Positions 9,440 through 18,621 of a stretch of DNA of 64,000 nucleotides are shown here, piece by piece. The position numbers were made by a program, and so were the translations under genes. A model generated the notes under the pieces. That model did no database searches. It had not been told where the DNA came from and worked only from the letters and a program-made list of their open reading frames with translations. Origin of the DNA: Rickettsiales endosymbiont of Stachyamoeba lipophora (lineage in GTDB: Bacteria > Pseudomonadota > Alphaproteobacteria > Rickettsiales > 33-17); the NCBI RefSeq assembly GCF_003932735.1, contig NZ_CP033611.1:186001-250000 (forward strand). Reading direction: 5' to 3'. Numbering within the stretch: the stretch's first letter is position 1; each line of letters starts with the position of its first letter.

Positions 9440-10171
9440 ATGACTACAGCAGTAAAAAGTCCTTTCAGCCCTTTAGTGTTGATTGCAGATGATAAAAATT
9501 TGAGTTTATCGAAAGTAAACTTAGAAAAGAGCTTAAGAGATAGCGGCTTCATTACTACATATGAAACCTCTGCCCAACAAGCTATGAGATATTTAAAAAA
9601 CAGCGTTCCTAATATTATTATTATAGCTGAAGAACTCGATGGCATGACAGCAAATGAACTATGTCTTTATGCTAGAACCATTGAGAGATTGAAATTTAGT
9701 GTGATTTTTATCATAACTTCAACTAAATCTTATATTAACAAGGTATCGTTGGAAGAAGGCGGGCCGCAAGAATATATTGAATATGTTGAAGCTGGTTCGA
9801 TGATTTATAAAATTAAAGAATATTATAAAGCCTATCGCTCACCTGAGTCAGCAAGAATTTTAAGGCATCACGATATAGAGCTTAACCTTAACACCTATCG
9901 TGTTACCCGCAATAATCGTGAAATTAAATTAGGCCCTACAGAATTTAAAATTTTGCAATGCTTTTTAGAATACCCTAAAAATGTTTTGTCACGTGATTTT
10001 ATTATGTCTTATGTATGGGGTAAGACCAACCCTATTGAATCTCGTACAATAGATGTACATATCAATAGGTTACGTACAGCACTTAAAAATAATCCTGATG
10101 AACTACCTATTATAGAAACTATTAGGTCCCTTGGTTATTGCCTAAGAAGAATTAGTGAGGAGGAGAATTAA
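9440..10171 (+). CDS. PhoB-like response regulator with degenerate receiver domain
   Basis: 243 residues: an N-terminal CheY-like receiver (about 12-130) and a C-terminal OmpR/PhoB winged helix (about 145-240). The DNA-binding half closely resembles PhoB (LGPTEFKIL, RTIDVHINRLRTAL, IRSLGYCL). In the receiver the acidic pair Asp17-Asp18 and Thr93-Ser94 remain. At the position of the phospho-acceptor Asp (NIIIIAEELDG) there is Ala63, and the conserved Lys of the KP motif is replaced (YIEYVEAG, Tyr115). It is therefore probably not switched by classical phosphorylation. No histidine kinase is adjacent. Proximity to pstCAB suggests a phosphate-regulon relic, but that is inference. The stop codon sits inside a terminator palindrome. 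Confidence 0.88.
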   Translation: MTTAVKSPFSPLVLIADDKNLSLSKVNLEKSLRDSGFITTYETSAQQAMRYLKNSVPNIIIIAEELDGMTANELCLYARTIERLKFSVIFIITSTKSYINKVSLEEGGPQEYIEYVEAGSMIYKIKEYYKAYRSPESARILRHHDIELNLNTYRVTRNNREIKLGPTEFKILQCFLEYPKNVLSRDFIMSYVWGKTNPIESRTIDVHINRLRTALKNNPDELPIIETIRSLGYCLRRISEEEN

Positions 10172-10185
10172 TTCTCCTCTTTTTA
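10160..10185 (+). terminator. Intrinsic terminator of the PhoB-like gene
   Basis: A 20-bp perfect palindrome (10160-10179, GAGGAGAATT and its complement) is followed by TTTTTATT. The left arm includes the last codons and the TAA (10169-10171) of the regulator, so the coding end and terminator overlap. Confidence 0.8.
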
Positions 10186-10283
10186 TTAAAAAAGAACTCA
10201 ACTATCTTATTTATTATAATTTTGCTGGCATAAATATTAAATTTTAAATATTAATATAGAACCATTAATTGCTAGGATGTTAT

Positions 10284-12548
10284 ATGTCAGTATTTTATAA
10301 AATCTTTTCTCCATTTGACTACTTACGTAAAAAATTATTTTGGTCGGACGTAGATCATGCTAACTCAATAATGAATTTATTGGATATAAACGAAGATAGT
10401 AAATTATCCCAACAAGATTTGGATGAATTGCTAGATCATCTGTATTACTTTCAAGATATTAATAGTGAACATGTTCACAAATTTGTAAATCATAAATTAT
10501 TAGAAAATAATATAAAAGGTTTATTATTAAGAGTAAGTGACCAAACTTTTTTCTATAAAATCTTTGGTCAAAATGCGATCAAAATTCTCTCTAAAACTTT
10601 TAATGAAAGTCCTTTTAATAAAGAACAAAAATCTGAAATTTTAGCTAGCATTTTTCATGTAGACACCAAAGTAGCTAAAATGATAGGTGAATCTAAAATT
10701 AATACTAGTGTGATTTATTTAAATGAAATGCTTAATGCTTTTGATTTGAGTAAAAATTCTTTAAATAAAATTTGTTCACAAATTGCACAAGATTTACAAT
10801 ATACTTCTGAGCAACATTTAGACCTAGCTAACGACCTAATTACCAACCTTGATAACTATTTTAATATCATTCCCAATAAAAAATATTTAAGTGACTTTTT
10901 TACTTATTCTATGCGCCAACTGACCTCGCAACAGATTGATGGACTTACCCAGTTACCTGAATTTAATACTAATTTGAATCTATTTATCAATTTTTATCAA
11001 TGCCATGAGGTTAAAGATTATTATCAATTCAAACTATTTGCAAAATCAGTGAATAAGAATAATCCAAATTTAGACCCTCAAATGAATAAAATTATGCTTA
11101 TTAAAGCTAGCGAGCTTGAAGAAAGGGCTGATGAGTTGCATCACCACATGATTCAAGATTATTTTAACAATTATGGCAAATCTATTTCTTACTCTTTATC
11201 ATTAAAAAAAGATAAAGAGCTCTTTTCAGAATTAAATGAAAAGCTTAAGGAGATTAAAGCTGATAGCCAAATGAACTTTAAAATTAAATTAGAATGGCAG
11301 CATTCGCTTAACATGCTTAAAGAGCAAGCTACCCAAAAATATAATATTCATTTCAAGCAATTTATCAACAAATCTATTGCGGATGTAGTTCATTATGAAC
11401 AGATACTTGCAACCACCAAAGATATAAATAAGCTTACAGATACTTATAACTCACTATTAGTAAAAGGCGGTTGGGAGCTTAATGGTTTATTATATACTTA
11501 TGAAGAAGTAGCTGCAAATGGCTTAATTAATAGTATGTATCTATACAAGTTTAATGATAAAATTAATAAGATTCAGGGTTCTTTAACTTCTAAAAGTTCA
11601 CCTATTACTCCTACTTATACTAACTACAATGAGATACAAATCAAAAAGATAGCCGAAAAAGCTATTTATGAAAATAGCACCAAATCTTTATTACAAGCTA
11701 AATTTGAATTGGAAGCTATCAAATATAATCTACAACAGGTACATAAAGGCTATTTCAACTCTGATACTAAATTAAAGGTTGTTGATTTATATTTATCCAA
11801 GATTGATACCCAAATTTCTGAGCAATATCAGTATACTCCTTACCAAATTGTATCGGAGAATAGTACTTGGGAAAATTATGACCAGCCTGAAGGAAACAAA
11901 GCCGGCTATATTCAACCTAATCCTGCAGATAATTATAATAGCGGGATTTATCCTAACACTAATATTTCTTATGTTGATGTTGCTTCTTCTACTCCTTCTA
12001 TGGAAGATTTACTCAAAGAAGATCTAGTTATCTCGCCTTCACCAGCTGAGTTATTACCAACATATAATAATGGCTATCATTTCAATTATGAAGAGTCACC
12101 TTCAGCTTCTCCTCAAGAGCTAGTAGGCAAAAATAACGGATATCATTTTGATTATAATGATAACAATCCGTTCCTTAACCATATTGAAAAAATATATGAT
12201 GTTCAAAATGATTTTAACAATACAGCTCCATCAGCTCCACCTATGGAAGCTTGGATAAATGAGGAAATGATAAACAATATAGCTCCATCAGCTCCACCTA
12301 CAGAAGATTGGATAAATGAGGAAATGGTAAACAATACAGCTCCATCAGCTCCACCTATGGAAGCTTGGATGGATAATGGCGGCACTACCACAGCAGATAA
12401 CAACGATTATAAGAAATTTTCTTATCAAAATAGCGGGCTTTATCCAAGCATGAATATGGATTATTCTATTGGGCTTGAAAATAATATATCAAGTGAGGAT
12501 AGTAATAAAGTTAAAGGAATATATCCTTCTGCTGAATGGTCTTACTAA
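10284..12548 (+). CDS. Orphan protein with EF-hand-like loop and C-terminal PSAPP repeats, candidate effector
   Basis: Not a recognised family. The ATG at 10284 (754 residues) has AGGA about seven bases upstream and is preferred over the TTG at 10269. No signal peptide is seen. Residues 34-45 (DINEDSKLSQQD) match the EF-hand calcium loop at positions 1, 3, 5, 9 and 12. Residues about 60-520 are mostly charged and helical. The C-terminal 200 residues are low-complexity, Asn/Tyr/Pro-rich, with three 19-residue repeats containing APSAPP (about 645-699), two copies of NNGYHF(N/D)Y, and three G(I/L)YP motifs (about 553, 717, 744). PSAP is the core late-domain motif bound by eukaryotic TSG101. Single-gene unit with terminators on both sides. 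A role as a secreted host-interacting protein is inference. Confidence 0.75.
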   Translation: MSVFYKIFSPFDYLRKKLFWSDVDHANSIMNLLDINEDSKLSQQDLDELLDHLYYFQDINSEHVHKFVNHKLLENNIKGLLLRVSDQTFFYKIFGQNAIKILSKTFNESPFNKEQKSEILASIFHVDTKVAKMIGESKINTSVIYLNEMLNAFDLSKNSLNKICSQIAQDLQYTSEQHLDLANDLITNLDNYFNIIPNKKYLSDFFTYSMRQLTSQQIDGLTQLPEFNTNLNLFINFYQCHEVKDYYQFKLFAKSVNKNNPNLDPQMNKIMLIKASELEERADELHHHMIQDYFNNYGKSISYSLSLKKDKELFSELNEKLKEIKADSQMNFKIKLEWQHSLNMLKEQATQKYNIHFKQFINKSIADVVHYEQILATTKDINKLTDTYNSLLVKGGWELNGLLYTYEEVAANGLINSMYLYKFNDKINKIQGSLTSKSSPITPTYTNYNEIQIKKIAEKAIYENSTKSLLQAKFELEAIKYNLQQVHKGYFNSDTKLKVVDLYLSKIDTQISEQYQYTPYQIVSENSTWENYDQPEGNKAGYIQPNPADNYNSGIYPNTNISYVDVASSTPSMEDLLKEDLVISPSPAELLPTYNNGYHFNYEESPSASPQELVGKNNGYHFDYNDNNPFLNHIEKIYDVQNDFNNTAPSAPPMEAWINEEMINNIAPSAPPTEDWINEEMVNNTAPSAPPMEAWMDNGGTTTADNNDYKKFSYQNSGLYPSMNMDYSIGLENNISSEDSNKVKGIYPSAEWSY
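12216..12380 (+). repeat. 57-bp tandem repeat, about 2.9 copies, encoding APSAPP units
   Basis: Units start at 12216, 12273 and 12330. They are nearly identical, differing at a few bases (for example ATG GAA GCT versus ACA GAA GAT), and the third is cut after the TGG codon. Each unit encodes 19 residues including PSAPP. The reading frame is preserved, as expected of selection on the repeated peptide or of recent duplication. Confidence 0.95.
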
Positions 12549-12565
12549 ATAATACATACTTTCTT

Positions 12566-12595
12566 AAAAGGCCAGCAAGTTGCTGGCCTTTTTTT
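12566..12595 (+). terminator. Intrinsic terminator of the PSAPP-repeat gene
   Basis: A 12-bp perfect stem (AAAAGGCCAGCA, loop AGT, then its complement) runs directly into a T-run to 12595. It begins 17 bases after the stop codon. Confidence 0.93.
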
Positions 12596-13670
12596 ATATT
12601 CACCTTGATGCCCAAACGATGCAAAGTAAAAAAATAAAATCCTTGCTAAAGGCAGTGTTTGATAACAAAAATTATTAGGGTGTTATAAAACTCAATAAAA
12701 TTATAGATTTTTTGAATCTCTTCTACTGAAATATAAAAAATATTACTAACCTTGATAATAATTTAGCAATTAGATATTTTCATAAACTGCCAGGAAAGGT
12801 TGCTCTCAAACAGTAAAATAATAGTGAGCAATTTTATAGAAATATTGAACTTAATAAGAATTATTTCGGCGATATTGGTCAAATAAGTGTAGTTGTGATG
12901 GCCAGAAAGATTTAGGTATTAGTAATACTAAATATGGCGGCCAGCTTACACAAATAATTGATAATACCTAATCTACAACCCTAATGGCTATTATCCAAGA
13001 AGCAATAGCATGGTATTAGCCCAACTTTATTTTTGATAATTAAATTACAATGGTTTTTTACATCACCATAATATTCAGAAGAAGAATTTTTTCTTGCTAT
13101 TTTTGCATATATACATGCCTCTCAGAGCAACTTCTTTCTTAGTAGCAAATTTAAAAGATTTCACTATTATTTATGACGCATACAAAAGGATTCTAATAAC
13201 AAGAAATATTTGGGTTATCAAATAATGTTTTTATTACTCAGATCTGCACGTGGCAATGCTTTAGGACAAGTTTACGTCTTGCCTTAACCTCAGCAACCGT
13301 CATTATACTATTTATGCTTATTGATCGGTAGCTTTTAAGCTTCTTATGTAGCTGTTAGTAAAGGCCTGTGGATATACAAATACTCTGATTGAACAAATTA
13401 AATTATAAATTTATAGCCTTGTCAGGCTTCCCAAGAAAAAACCATAAAATTTTTACATATTACGATAATTATTGTTATAAAGAACATCTCTGATCAAATG
13501 CTTTTTTAATAAAATTAAACCTTTCAAACGGATTTTCTTAAAGCTTAATAAGAAGGCCTCTGTCATTATTTGGCTAAGATAGGTACACACAATCTAGGAA
13601 CTTTACTTTTGGTTTAGAAACAGGCCTTATTTTTGTTGAAAGTTATTATTGCAGTTAGCAAATTCAAATA
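12596..13670. other. 1.1-kb region without intact genes; decayed coding remnants
   Basis: No open frame of useful length is present. Short stretches on the + strand still read like protein, for example NNSEQFYRNIELNKNYF then GDIGQIS near 12830-12890, and after a shift GISNTKYGGQLTQIIDNT near 12920-12970. They are broken by stops and shifts and match no family that I recognise. Around 13230-13300 another short frame reads LLRSARGNALGQVYVLP before a stop. I interpret the region as one or more dead genes. No RNA gene or IS end was seen. Confidence 0.4.
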
Positions 13671-13700
13671 AAAAGAGGAGTGTTTAAAACACTCCTCTTT
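13671..13700 (-). terminator. Intrinsic terminator of groES-groEL
   Basis: A 14-bp inverted repeat (AAAGAGGAGTGTTT and its complement) around a one-base centre starts 30 bases after the groEL stop. On the minus strand it is followed by TTTTATTTG. Confidence 0.85.
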
Positions 13701-13729
13701 AACGTGATAAATGTAGTGGGGGGGTTGAA

Positions 13730-15382
13730 TTAGAAATCCATTCCGCCCATGCCACCCATGCCACCCATTCCACCAGCTGGCATCCCAGCAGGCTTATTAT
13801 CTTCAGGCATATCAACAATTGCTGCCTCAGTAGTAATAAAGAGACCAGCAACAGAAGCTGCATCTTCAAGTGCAGTACGTACTACTTTAGTTGGATCAAT
13901 GATACCAGCTTTAAGCATATCAACATATTCATGATTTTGAGCATCAAAACCATAATTATTATCCTTGCTATCAACTAACTTTGAAACCACTACTGCACCA
14001 TCAATTCCTGCATTAGCTGCAATTTGACGAAGCGGAGCTTCAAGTGCACGTTTAATAATTTTTACACCGGCCTTTTGATCATCATTTTCTACTTGAAGAT
14101 TTTCAAGAATTCTAGCTGCATAAAAAAGTGTTACACCACCACCTGCAACCACACCTTCAGCTACTGCTGCACGAGTTGCATTTAATGCGTCATCTACACG
14201 ATCTTTACGCTCTTTCACTTCAACTTCAGTAGCACCACCAACTTTAAGTACAGCTACACCGCCTGAAAGTTTAGCCAAACGCTCTTGTAGCTTTTCACGA
14301 TCATAATCAGAAGTAGTTTCTTCAACTTGCTTACGAATTTGATTACATCTTGCTTGAATATCATTTTTATCACCTTCGCCATCTACAATTGTAGTATGAT
14401 CTTTAGTAATAACTACACGTTTACAAGTACCAAGCATGCTTACATTGACACTCTCAAGTTTCATGCCAAGGTCTTCGCTAATTACTTGCCCGCCAGTAAG
14501 AATTGCAATATCATCTAACATTGCTTTTCTTCTATCACCAAAACCTGGAGCTTTTACAGCAGCCACTTTAAGACCACCACGAAGCCTATTAACTACTAAA
14601 GTTGCAAGTGCTTCACCTTCAATATCTTCAGCTATAATTAAAAGCGGACGACCTGATTGTACTACCGCTTCTAAAAGTGGTAACATTGGTTGGAGAGCTG
14701 TAAGCTTTTTTTCGTAAAGAAGAATGAAAGGCCTATCAAGCTCAGCAGTCATTTTTTCACCATTGGTTACAAAATATGGTGAAAGATATCCACGGTCAAA
14801 CATCATACCTTCAACCACGTCAATATCAAAGCCTAAACCTTTGTTTTCTTCAACAGTGATTACACCTTCTTTGCCTACTCTTTTCATTGCTTCAGCAAGT
14901 TTTTCGCCAATTTCTTTATCGCCATTGGCAGAAATGGTAGCAACTTGAGAAATTTCATTCTCAGAACCAATTGACTTACTAACTTTAGCAATATGTTCTT
15001 TAATTGCATCAACTGCTTTATCAATACCACGCTTAACATCCATAGGATTGTAACCAGCACTGACGATCTTATGACCTTCATTAATAATTGCACGTGCTAG
15101 GACGGTTGCTGTAGTAGTACCGTCGCCTGTTAAATCATTAGTTTTAGAGGCCACTTCTTTAACAAGTTGTGCACCCAAATTTAAGAAAGGATCTTTAAGC
15201 TCAATTGCTTTAGCAACCGTTACACCATCTTTAGTAATATGCGGCGCACCAAATTTCTTTTCAATAACAACATTACGACCTTTAGGACCAAGAGTTACAG
15301 CAACAGCATCAGCAAGCTGATTTGCACCCTCAATCATTTTTTGACGAACACTCATATTATGTTCAATTATTTTTGCGGACAT
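13730..15382 (-). CDS. groEL: Chaperonin GroEL (60 kDa)
   Basis: ATP-dependent protein-folding chamber subunit, cytoplasmic. 550 residues, full length. Family features include [10 protein letters not shown] near the N-terminus, [11 protein letters not shown] in the ATP site, [10 protein letters not shown], the strongly conserved [11 protein letters not shown] and the C-terminal GGMGGM repeats ending MDF. It follows groES with an 18-base gap, forming the usual groESL operon. It ends in an intrinsic terminator. In Rickettsiales this protein is abundant and immunogenic; here no unusual change was seen. Confidence 0.99.
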   Translation of the reverse strand: MSAKIIEHNMSVRQKMIEGANQLADAVAVTLGPKGRNVVIEKKFGAPHITKDGVTVAKAIELKDPFLNLGAQLVKEVASKTNDLTGDGTTTATVLARAIINEGHKIVSAGYNPMDVKRGIDKAVDAIKEHIAKVSKSIGSENEISQVATISANGDKEIGEKLAEAMKRVGKEGVITVEENKGLGFDIDVVEGMMFDRGYLSPYFVTNGEKMTAELDRPFILLYEKKLTALQPMLPLLEAVVQSGRPLLIIAEDIEGEALATLVVNRLRGGLKVAAVKAPGFGDRRKAMLDDIAILTGGQVISEDLGMKLESVNVSMLGTCKRVVITKDHTTIVDGEGDKNDIQARCNQIRKQVEETTSDYDREKLQERLAKLSGGVAVLKVGGATEVEVKERKDRVDDALNATRAAVAEGVVAGGGVTLFYAARILENLQVENDDQKAGVKIIKRALEAPLRQIAANAGIDGAVVVSKLVDSKDNNYGFDAQNHEYVDMLKAGIIDPTKVVRTALEDAASVAGLFITTEAAIVDMPEDNKPAGMPAGGMGGMGGMGGMDF

Positions 15383-15400
15383 ATATTTATTCTCCTAGGA

Positions 15401-15694
15401 TTAATTTTCTAAAATACCAATAAGGTCACTTTCTTTCATAACTAATACTTCTTTGCCATCAAGCTTGATTTCTGTACCAGCCCATTTAGCAAACAATACG
15501 GTGTCGCCAACTTTAACATCAAGTGAAATTAACTTACCATTTTCATCCCTAACACCTTGGCCAACAGCTATTACTTTGCCCTTTGATGGTTTTTCTTTGG
15601 CTGTATCTGGAATAATAATTCCTCCTGCGGTGGTGCTCTCTTCGTCAATACGTTCGATAGCAACACGATCCTTTAGTGGAACAAATTTTGCCAT
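15401..15694 (-). CDS. groES: Co-chaperonin GroES (10 kDa)
   Basis: Heptameric lid of GroEL, 97 residues. The conserved start [14 protein letters not shown], the mobile-loop region ([15 protein letters not shown]) and the [15 protein letters not shown] end are all present. The ATG is preceded by GGAGAGA on the minus strand about seven bases upstream, a good ribosome-binding site. First gene of the groESL operon. A heat-shock-like promoter lies about 65-90 bases upstream. Confidence 0.98.
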   Translation of the reverse strand: MAKFVPLKDRVAIERIDEESTTAGGIIIPDTAKEKPSKGKVIAVGQGVRDENGKLISLDVKVGDTVLFAKWAGTEIKLDGKEVLVMKESDLIGILEN

Positions 15695-15756
15695 TTTTTA
15701 TCTCTCCATAAAAAAAATTTAAGCATATCGTGAAGCACTGCTTCTGATAAAGCTAT

Positions 15757-15782
15757 ATAATAGTGCTTTTTCTTTATTCAAG
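15757..15782 (-). promoter_or_regulatory. Candidate heat-shock (RpoH-like) promoter of groESL
   Basis: On the minus strand CTTGAA (15777-15782) and TATTAT (15757-15762) are 14 bases apart, a spacing usual for RpoH promoters. CACTATTAT around the -10 partly resembles the alphaproteobacterial RpoH -10. An overlapping sigma-70 reading (TATATA at 15754-15759) is also possible. No CIRCE element with its nine-base spacer was found. Confidence 0.4.
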
Positions 15783-16246
15783 TGGAGAAAATGAAAAATA
15801 TAAGTTTTTATTGATATTAAAGAGAAAATTTATGATTAAACCATTAAGAAGTTTCTTTTATTGGTCCTAATTAGTGTTAAAAAATCAAAAGATGTCATTA
15901 CCTTTAAGCCAATGTTTCCTAGCTTTTTAATTATTGGTCTGATATTTACCTATCTAATGGTCCCCTCGACATTCTTAGCAAGCATCAATATTTTTATCTT
16001 ATTATTTAACTATAGAAGGTTATTACTTTTGATTAGTGTTAATATTATTTAAAGACTTTAGATCAATATTGGATAATCTTTACTTACATACCCTAGATAC
16101 CCAAATTATTCTTATACAAATTTTGGTGATATAACAAAGAACCCTAGCAAAGTATTAACCAACTTATTCATACACACACCTATTTTATCACGGCATGAAA
16201 CCCTATTACCATTCCTTTTATCAATTTATTAATTACATCAACAATC
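15783..16246. other. 460-bp region between groES and the next gene; no supported gene
   Basis: Contains one 63-codon + strand frame (15861-16052) with hydrophobic runs such as FLIIGLIFTYLMV. It has a non-ATG start and no ribosome-binding site, so it may be chance or a remnant of a membrane-protein gene. Nothing else was seen. Confidence 0.4.
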
Positions 16247-16651
16247 CTACCTATTGGACCTGGAAGATACATCCCCTCTTACCAGCAGTAGCTTTTTCAT
16301 GATATTATTATCAGCCAACATTCGAGTAAAGCTTTTTGGTGAATTCATCTCATGGTATCCTGCCGCTCCGATAGCCGCAAAATCCAATACTAATGTAACA
16401 AGATTGATAGCACCGCATACATATTGTTGTGCTAAATCATTATCTTTAATTACCGATTGCTCAAAATAATTTTCATCTTCTTCATCTCTAGCTATTTCGG
16501 CAAGAGAAAAATTTAATTTAAAACCAGTATTTAATAACAAATTACTTAAAATTTTTAACCCATTGTTGACCAATAAATGTATTACTATTGGCACTAGCAT
16601 TCTTACAGCTAATATTGAAAATGCTTTTATAATATCTTTCAAGATCATCAT
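16247..16651 (-). CDS. Small hypothetical membrane protein (paralogue of the gene at 16806)
   Basis: 134 residues, no recognised family. The N-terminal 40 residues form a hydrophobic/amphipathic stretch (ILAVRMLVPIVIHLLVNN, then LKILSNLLLNTGF), and a second hydrophobic segment lies at about residues 80-100 (CGAINLVTLVLDFAAIGAAG). The order hydrophobic segment, spacer, GAIN-containing hydrophobic segment, then (R/K)xF and a short charged tail is shared with the larger protein encoded just upstream on the same strand. That suggests tandem duplication. The gap between them holds a terminator, so the two are probably transcribed separately. Confidence 0.6.
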   Translation of the reverse strand: MMILKDIIKAFSILAVRMLVPIVIHLLVNNGLKILSNLLLNTGFKLNFSLAEIARDEEDENYFEQSVIKDNDLAQQYVCGAINLVTLVLDFAAIGAAGYHEMNSPKSFTRMLADNNIMKKLLLVRGDVSSRSNR

Positions 16652-16746
16652 TTTTTATAAATTTGTTAATTAGTTTAAATATAATATAGCATGTAAGCTT
16701 AAATACTTAAATTAAATTTGAGCTCAATCTAATATAAAGTTTACTT

Positions 16747-16785
16747 ATAAAAAGCCCACTTGAATAAATTCAAAATGAGCTTTTT
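16747..16785 (-). terminator. Terminator of the 252-residue membrane-protein gene
   Basis: On the minus strand AAAGCTCATTTTGAA and TTCAAGTGGGCTTT pair with one G-U and one mismatch around a four-base loop, followed by TTTTTATAAG. It starts about 20 bases after the stop at 16806. Confidence 0.75.
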
Positions 16786-16805
16786 AATTGAAACAGAACT
16801 TAAAA

Positions 16806-17564
16806 TTAAGCGCTCACTCCAACTCCAGCCTGAGCTCCATTATTAGTGTTAGCTTTAGAAGCATCAACAGCCTCAGCAAAGGTAGCAGCTTTATTTTTAT
16901 TGGTGTTAGCTGTCCCAGAACTATTCACTGCACCAGTGGTGGATTGCTGTGCAGCCGCTGCGGTGGCTGCAGTTCCAGGAGCAGTATTACTTCTTTCTAC
17001 CTTCACCTCCTCAGATCGAATGTGTTCTTGCTGCGTATCGTTTATTGTTGTATTCACACGCTTAACTTGATCGCCAACCGGCTTCAATTCTACACCGATA
17101 TGCGTTTTTTCTACAGTAGGAGCCTTGTTATTGTCGTCGTTAGTTCCCATTAGCGTCTTAACCCAACTGTAATTTCCCAATTGATCGACAAAAGTCTCTC
17201 TTGTAGAAATCTCTTTTTTTATACCTACAAGTCCTGCTACGCCAGCTGCTATGTAGCTAGCAATATTTATAGCACCTTGTATCACTTCTCTCTTAGTAGA
17301 TAAGTTTGATACTATTTCAGACCACATAGCTAGATTTTTTCCAGCCACAGAAGGGGTAGGCTGCACAGCCACAACTTTAGTTGGAGCTATATTTTTTAAC
17401 ATCGGTAAGTTAACACCTAACAGAAAATTTGCTAAAAGCTTTAAAGTTACCTCTACACCTATTGCTAATAAAATTGGAAATGCTACTGTCCTCCATAAAA
17501 ACAGTAGCATCGATTTCATTAGCTCTGCACCTGATTTAACCGTATTTGTAATTGTATCCCACAT
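16806..17564 (-). CDS. Hypothetical membrane protein with Ala/Thr-rich tail
   Basis: 252 residues from the ATG at 17564 (MWDTITN…), chosen because GAGG lies six bases upstream; an ATG 12 bases earlier is less well placed. Two hydrophobic regions are visible: about 18-50 (LLFLWRTVAFPILLAIGVEV, then LLANFLLGV) and about 97-118 (IQGAINIASYIAAGVAGLVG). The C-terminal 110 residues are hydrophilic, rich in Ala, Thr and Asn. No family recognised. The layout matches the smaller downstream paralogue at 16247. Function unknown. Confidence 0.65.
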   Translation of the reverse strand: MWDTITNTVKSGAELMKSMLLFLWRTVAFPILLAIGVEVTLKLLANFLLGVNLPMLKNIAPTKVVAVQPTPSVAGKNLAMWSEIVSNLSTKREVIQGAINIASYIAAGVAGLVGIKKEISTRETFVDQLGNYSWVKTLMGTNDDNNKAPTVEKTHIGVELKPVGDQVKRVNTTINDTQQEHIRSEEVKVERSNTAPGTAATAAAAQQSTTGAVNSSGTANTNKNKAATFAEAVDASKANTNNGAQAGVGVSA

Positions 17565-17576
17565 AGTAAACCTCAT

Positions 17577-18005
17577 TGAAAATTTTAATATAATTTATTA
17601 TATTGATTTTAATAAAAAGATGAATATTCACCCGCTTATTAAATCTATTATGAAATATTAAAATCTTCGCTCAACGTGAAATAATATTTTTTATAACTAT
17701 TTATTAAGCTTAAAGGCTTAGGTAATAATTATATGTATAATTATTACGATCAGAAATGAAATTGTTTACTAAATTCAGAATATAAAAAACCAAGATAATC
17801 ATTTTATTAGCTACTATTCTGCACAAATAGTAAACAGCAAACACTGCTATGATTCAGGAAATTCTTTCAAAGCTTAAAAAATAATATTGTTATTTCCTTT
17901 AAAGCCCAGATGATGAATATAAGATTCATAAGTCGTTAAACGAAGTAACTATTACATAAATTATTCATGAAATAGAAGAATCAATTTAAATGACCAGCTA
18001 AACCA
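17577..18005. other. 430-bp gene-free stretch with possible coding remnants
   Basis: On the + strand around 17850-17990 one frame reads MIQEILSKLKK, stop, then SPDDEYKIHKSLNEVTIT, stop, IIHEIEESI, stop. This looks like a dead gene fragment. No RNA gene or clear promoter was recognised. Confidence 0.35.
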
Positions 18006-18449
18006 TCACTTTGTTAATTTTTTCTTTTTTTTCGTAAGTTGTTTTTTATTCCTTATATAATCGTTTTGAACATGTAGATGGTTAGTATAATGTCCTCTAT
18101 AGTTGTAATATACAGGAAGGTTGGTAAAATTCTCCATTGCCTCCTTGCATAAATTATAGCAATCAATAGGAACTTCTTTTTTATGGAATTGATATTCTTT
18201 ATGGTCAAAAAATTCTTCCATATTTAAACCCTGCCACTCTTTTCCATCAAAAATATCCATCTTAAAATATCCGGCATAACCTTTATCAAAATAATTACCT
18301 AGCATCCCACTTTTAGGGCTAGCATCATCATTAAGATAAAACATAATATCCCCTTTTTGAGGAATAGCTAATTGTTCCTCATCTTCATATTTAAGATAAA
18401 GGTTACCATTTATTATAAGTGATTTAATATTTTTAGGCTTACCGCGCAT
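18006..18449 (-). CDS. Hypothetical protein, Lys-rich C-terminus
   Basis: 147 residues, no recognised family, no signal peptide or membrane segment. The middle is rich in aromatic residues (GYAGYFKMDIF, VYYNYRGHYTNHLHV), and the last 20 residues are mostly Lys, encoded by A-runs (8-base homopolymer near 18025). Such runs are prone to slippage, so the exact C-terminus is uncertain. It is isolated between gene-free stretches. Possibly a small orphan effector; that is only a guess from context. Confidence 0.55.
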   Translation of the reverse strand: MRGKPKNIKSLIINGNLYLKYEDEEQLAIPQKGDIMFYLNDDASPKSGMLGNYFDKGYAGYFKMDIFDGKEWQGLNMEEFFDHKEYQFHKKEVPIDCYNLCKEAMENFTNLPVYYNYRGHYTNHLHVQNDYIRNKKQLTKKKKKLTK

Positions 18450-18621
18450 ATTTTTTGCTAATTTTATATTTAATATATTCTTTAAAAATTCAATCTATTA
18501 TTTTTTCATTAATTTGCAAAGATTTTATACTAAACTATTAAGATAAGTTTGATTTGATGTTTTTAAAAAATTCTATTACTTTTTAAGAAATCCACCATTA
18601 ATATTTATTTTAGAGTAATTT

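Noticed and set aside
12203-12403. Minus-strand frame with GGADGA repeats opposite the PSAPP repeats
   Set aside because: It is the antisense reading of the 57-bp repeat; the + strand frame is ten times longer and has a ribosome-binding site and terminator.
13370-13390. TGTGGATAT as a DnaA box marking oriC near groEL
   Set aside because: Single eight-of-nine match with no cluster; expected by chance.
13749-15093. Several long frames opposite or out of frame with groEL
   Set aside because: They are shadows of a highly conserved gene with strong codon bias; none has a start signal or family features.
15734-15770. AAGCACT … AGTGCTT inverted repeat upstream of groES as a CIRCE element
   Set aside because: The spacer is about 22 bases instead of nine and the half-sites are incomplete, so HrcA control is not supported.
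15861-16052. Hydrophobic 63-codon frame as a small membrane-protein gene
   Set aside because: Non-ATG start, no ribosome-binding site, isolated; hydrophobic frames arise easily in AT-rich DNA.
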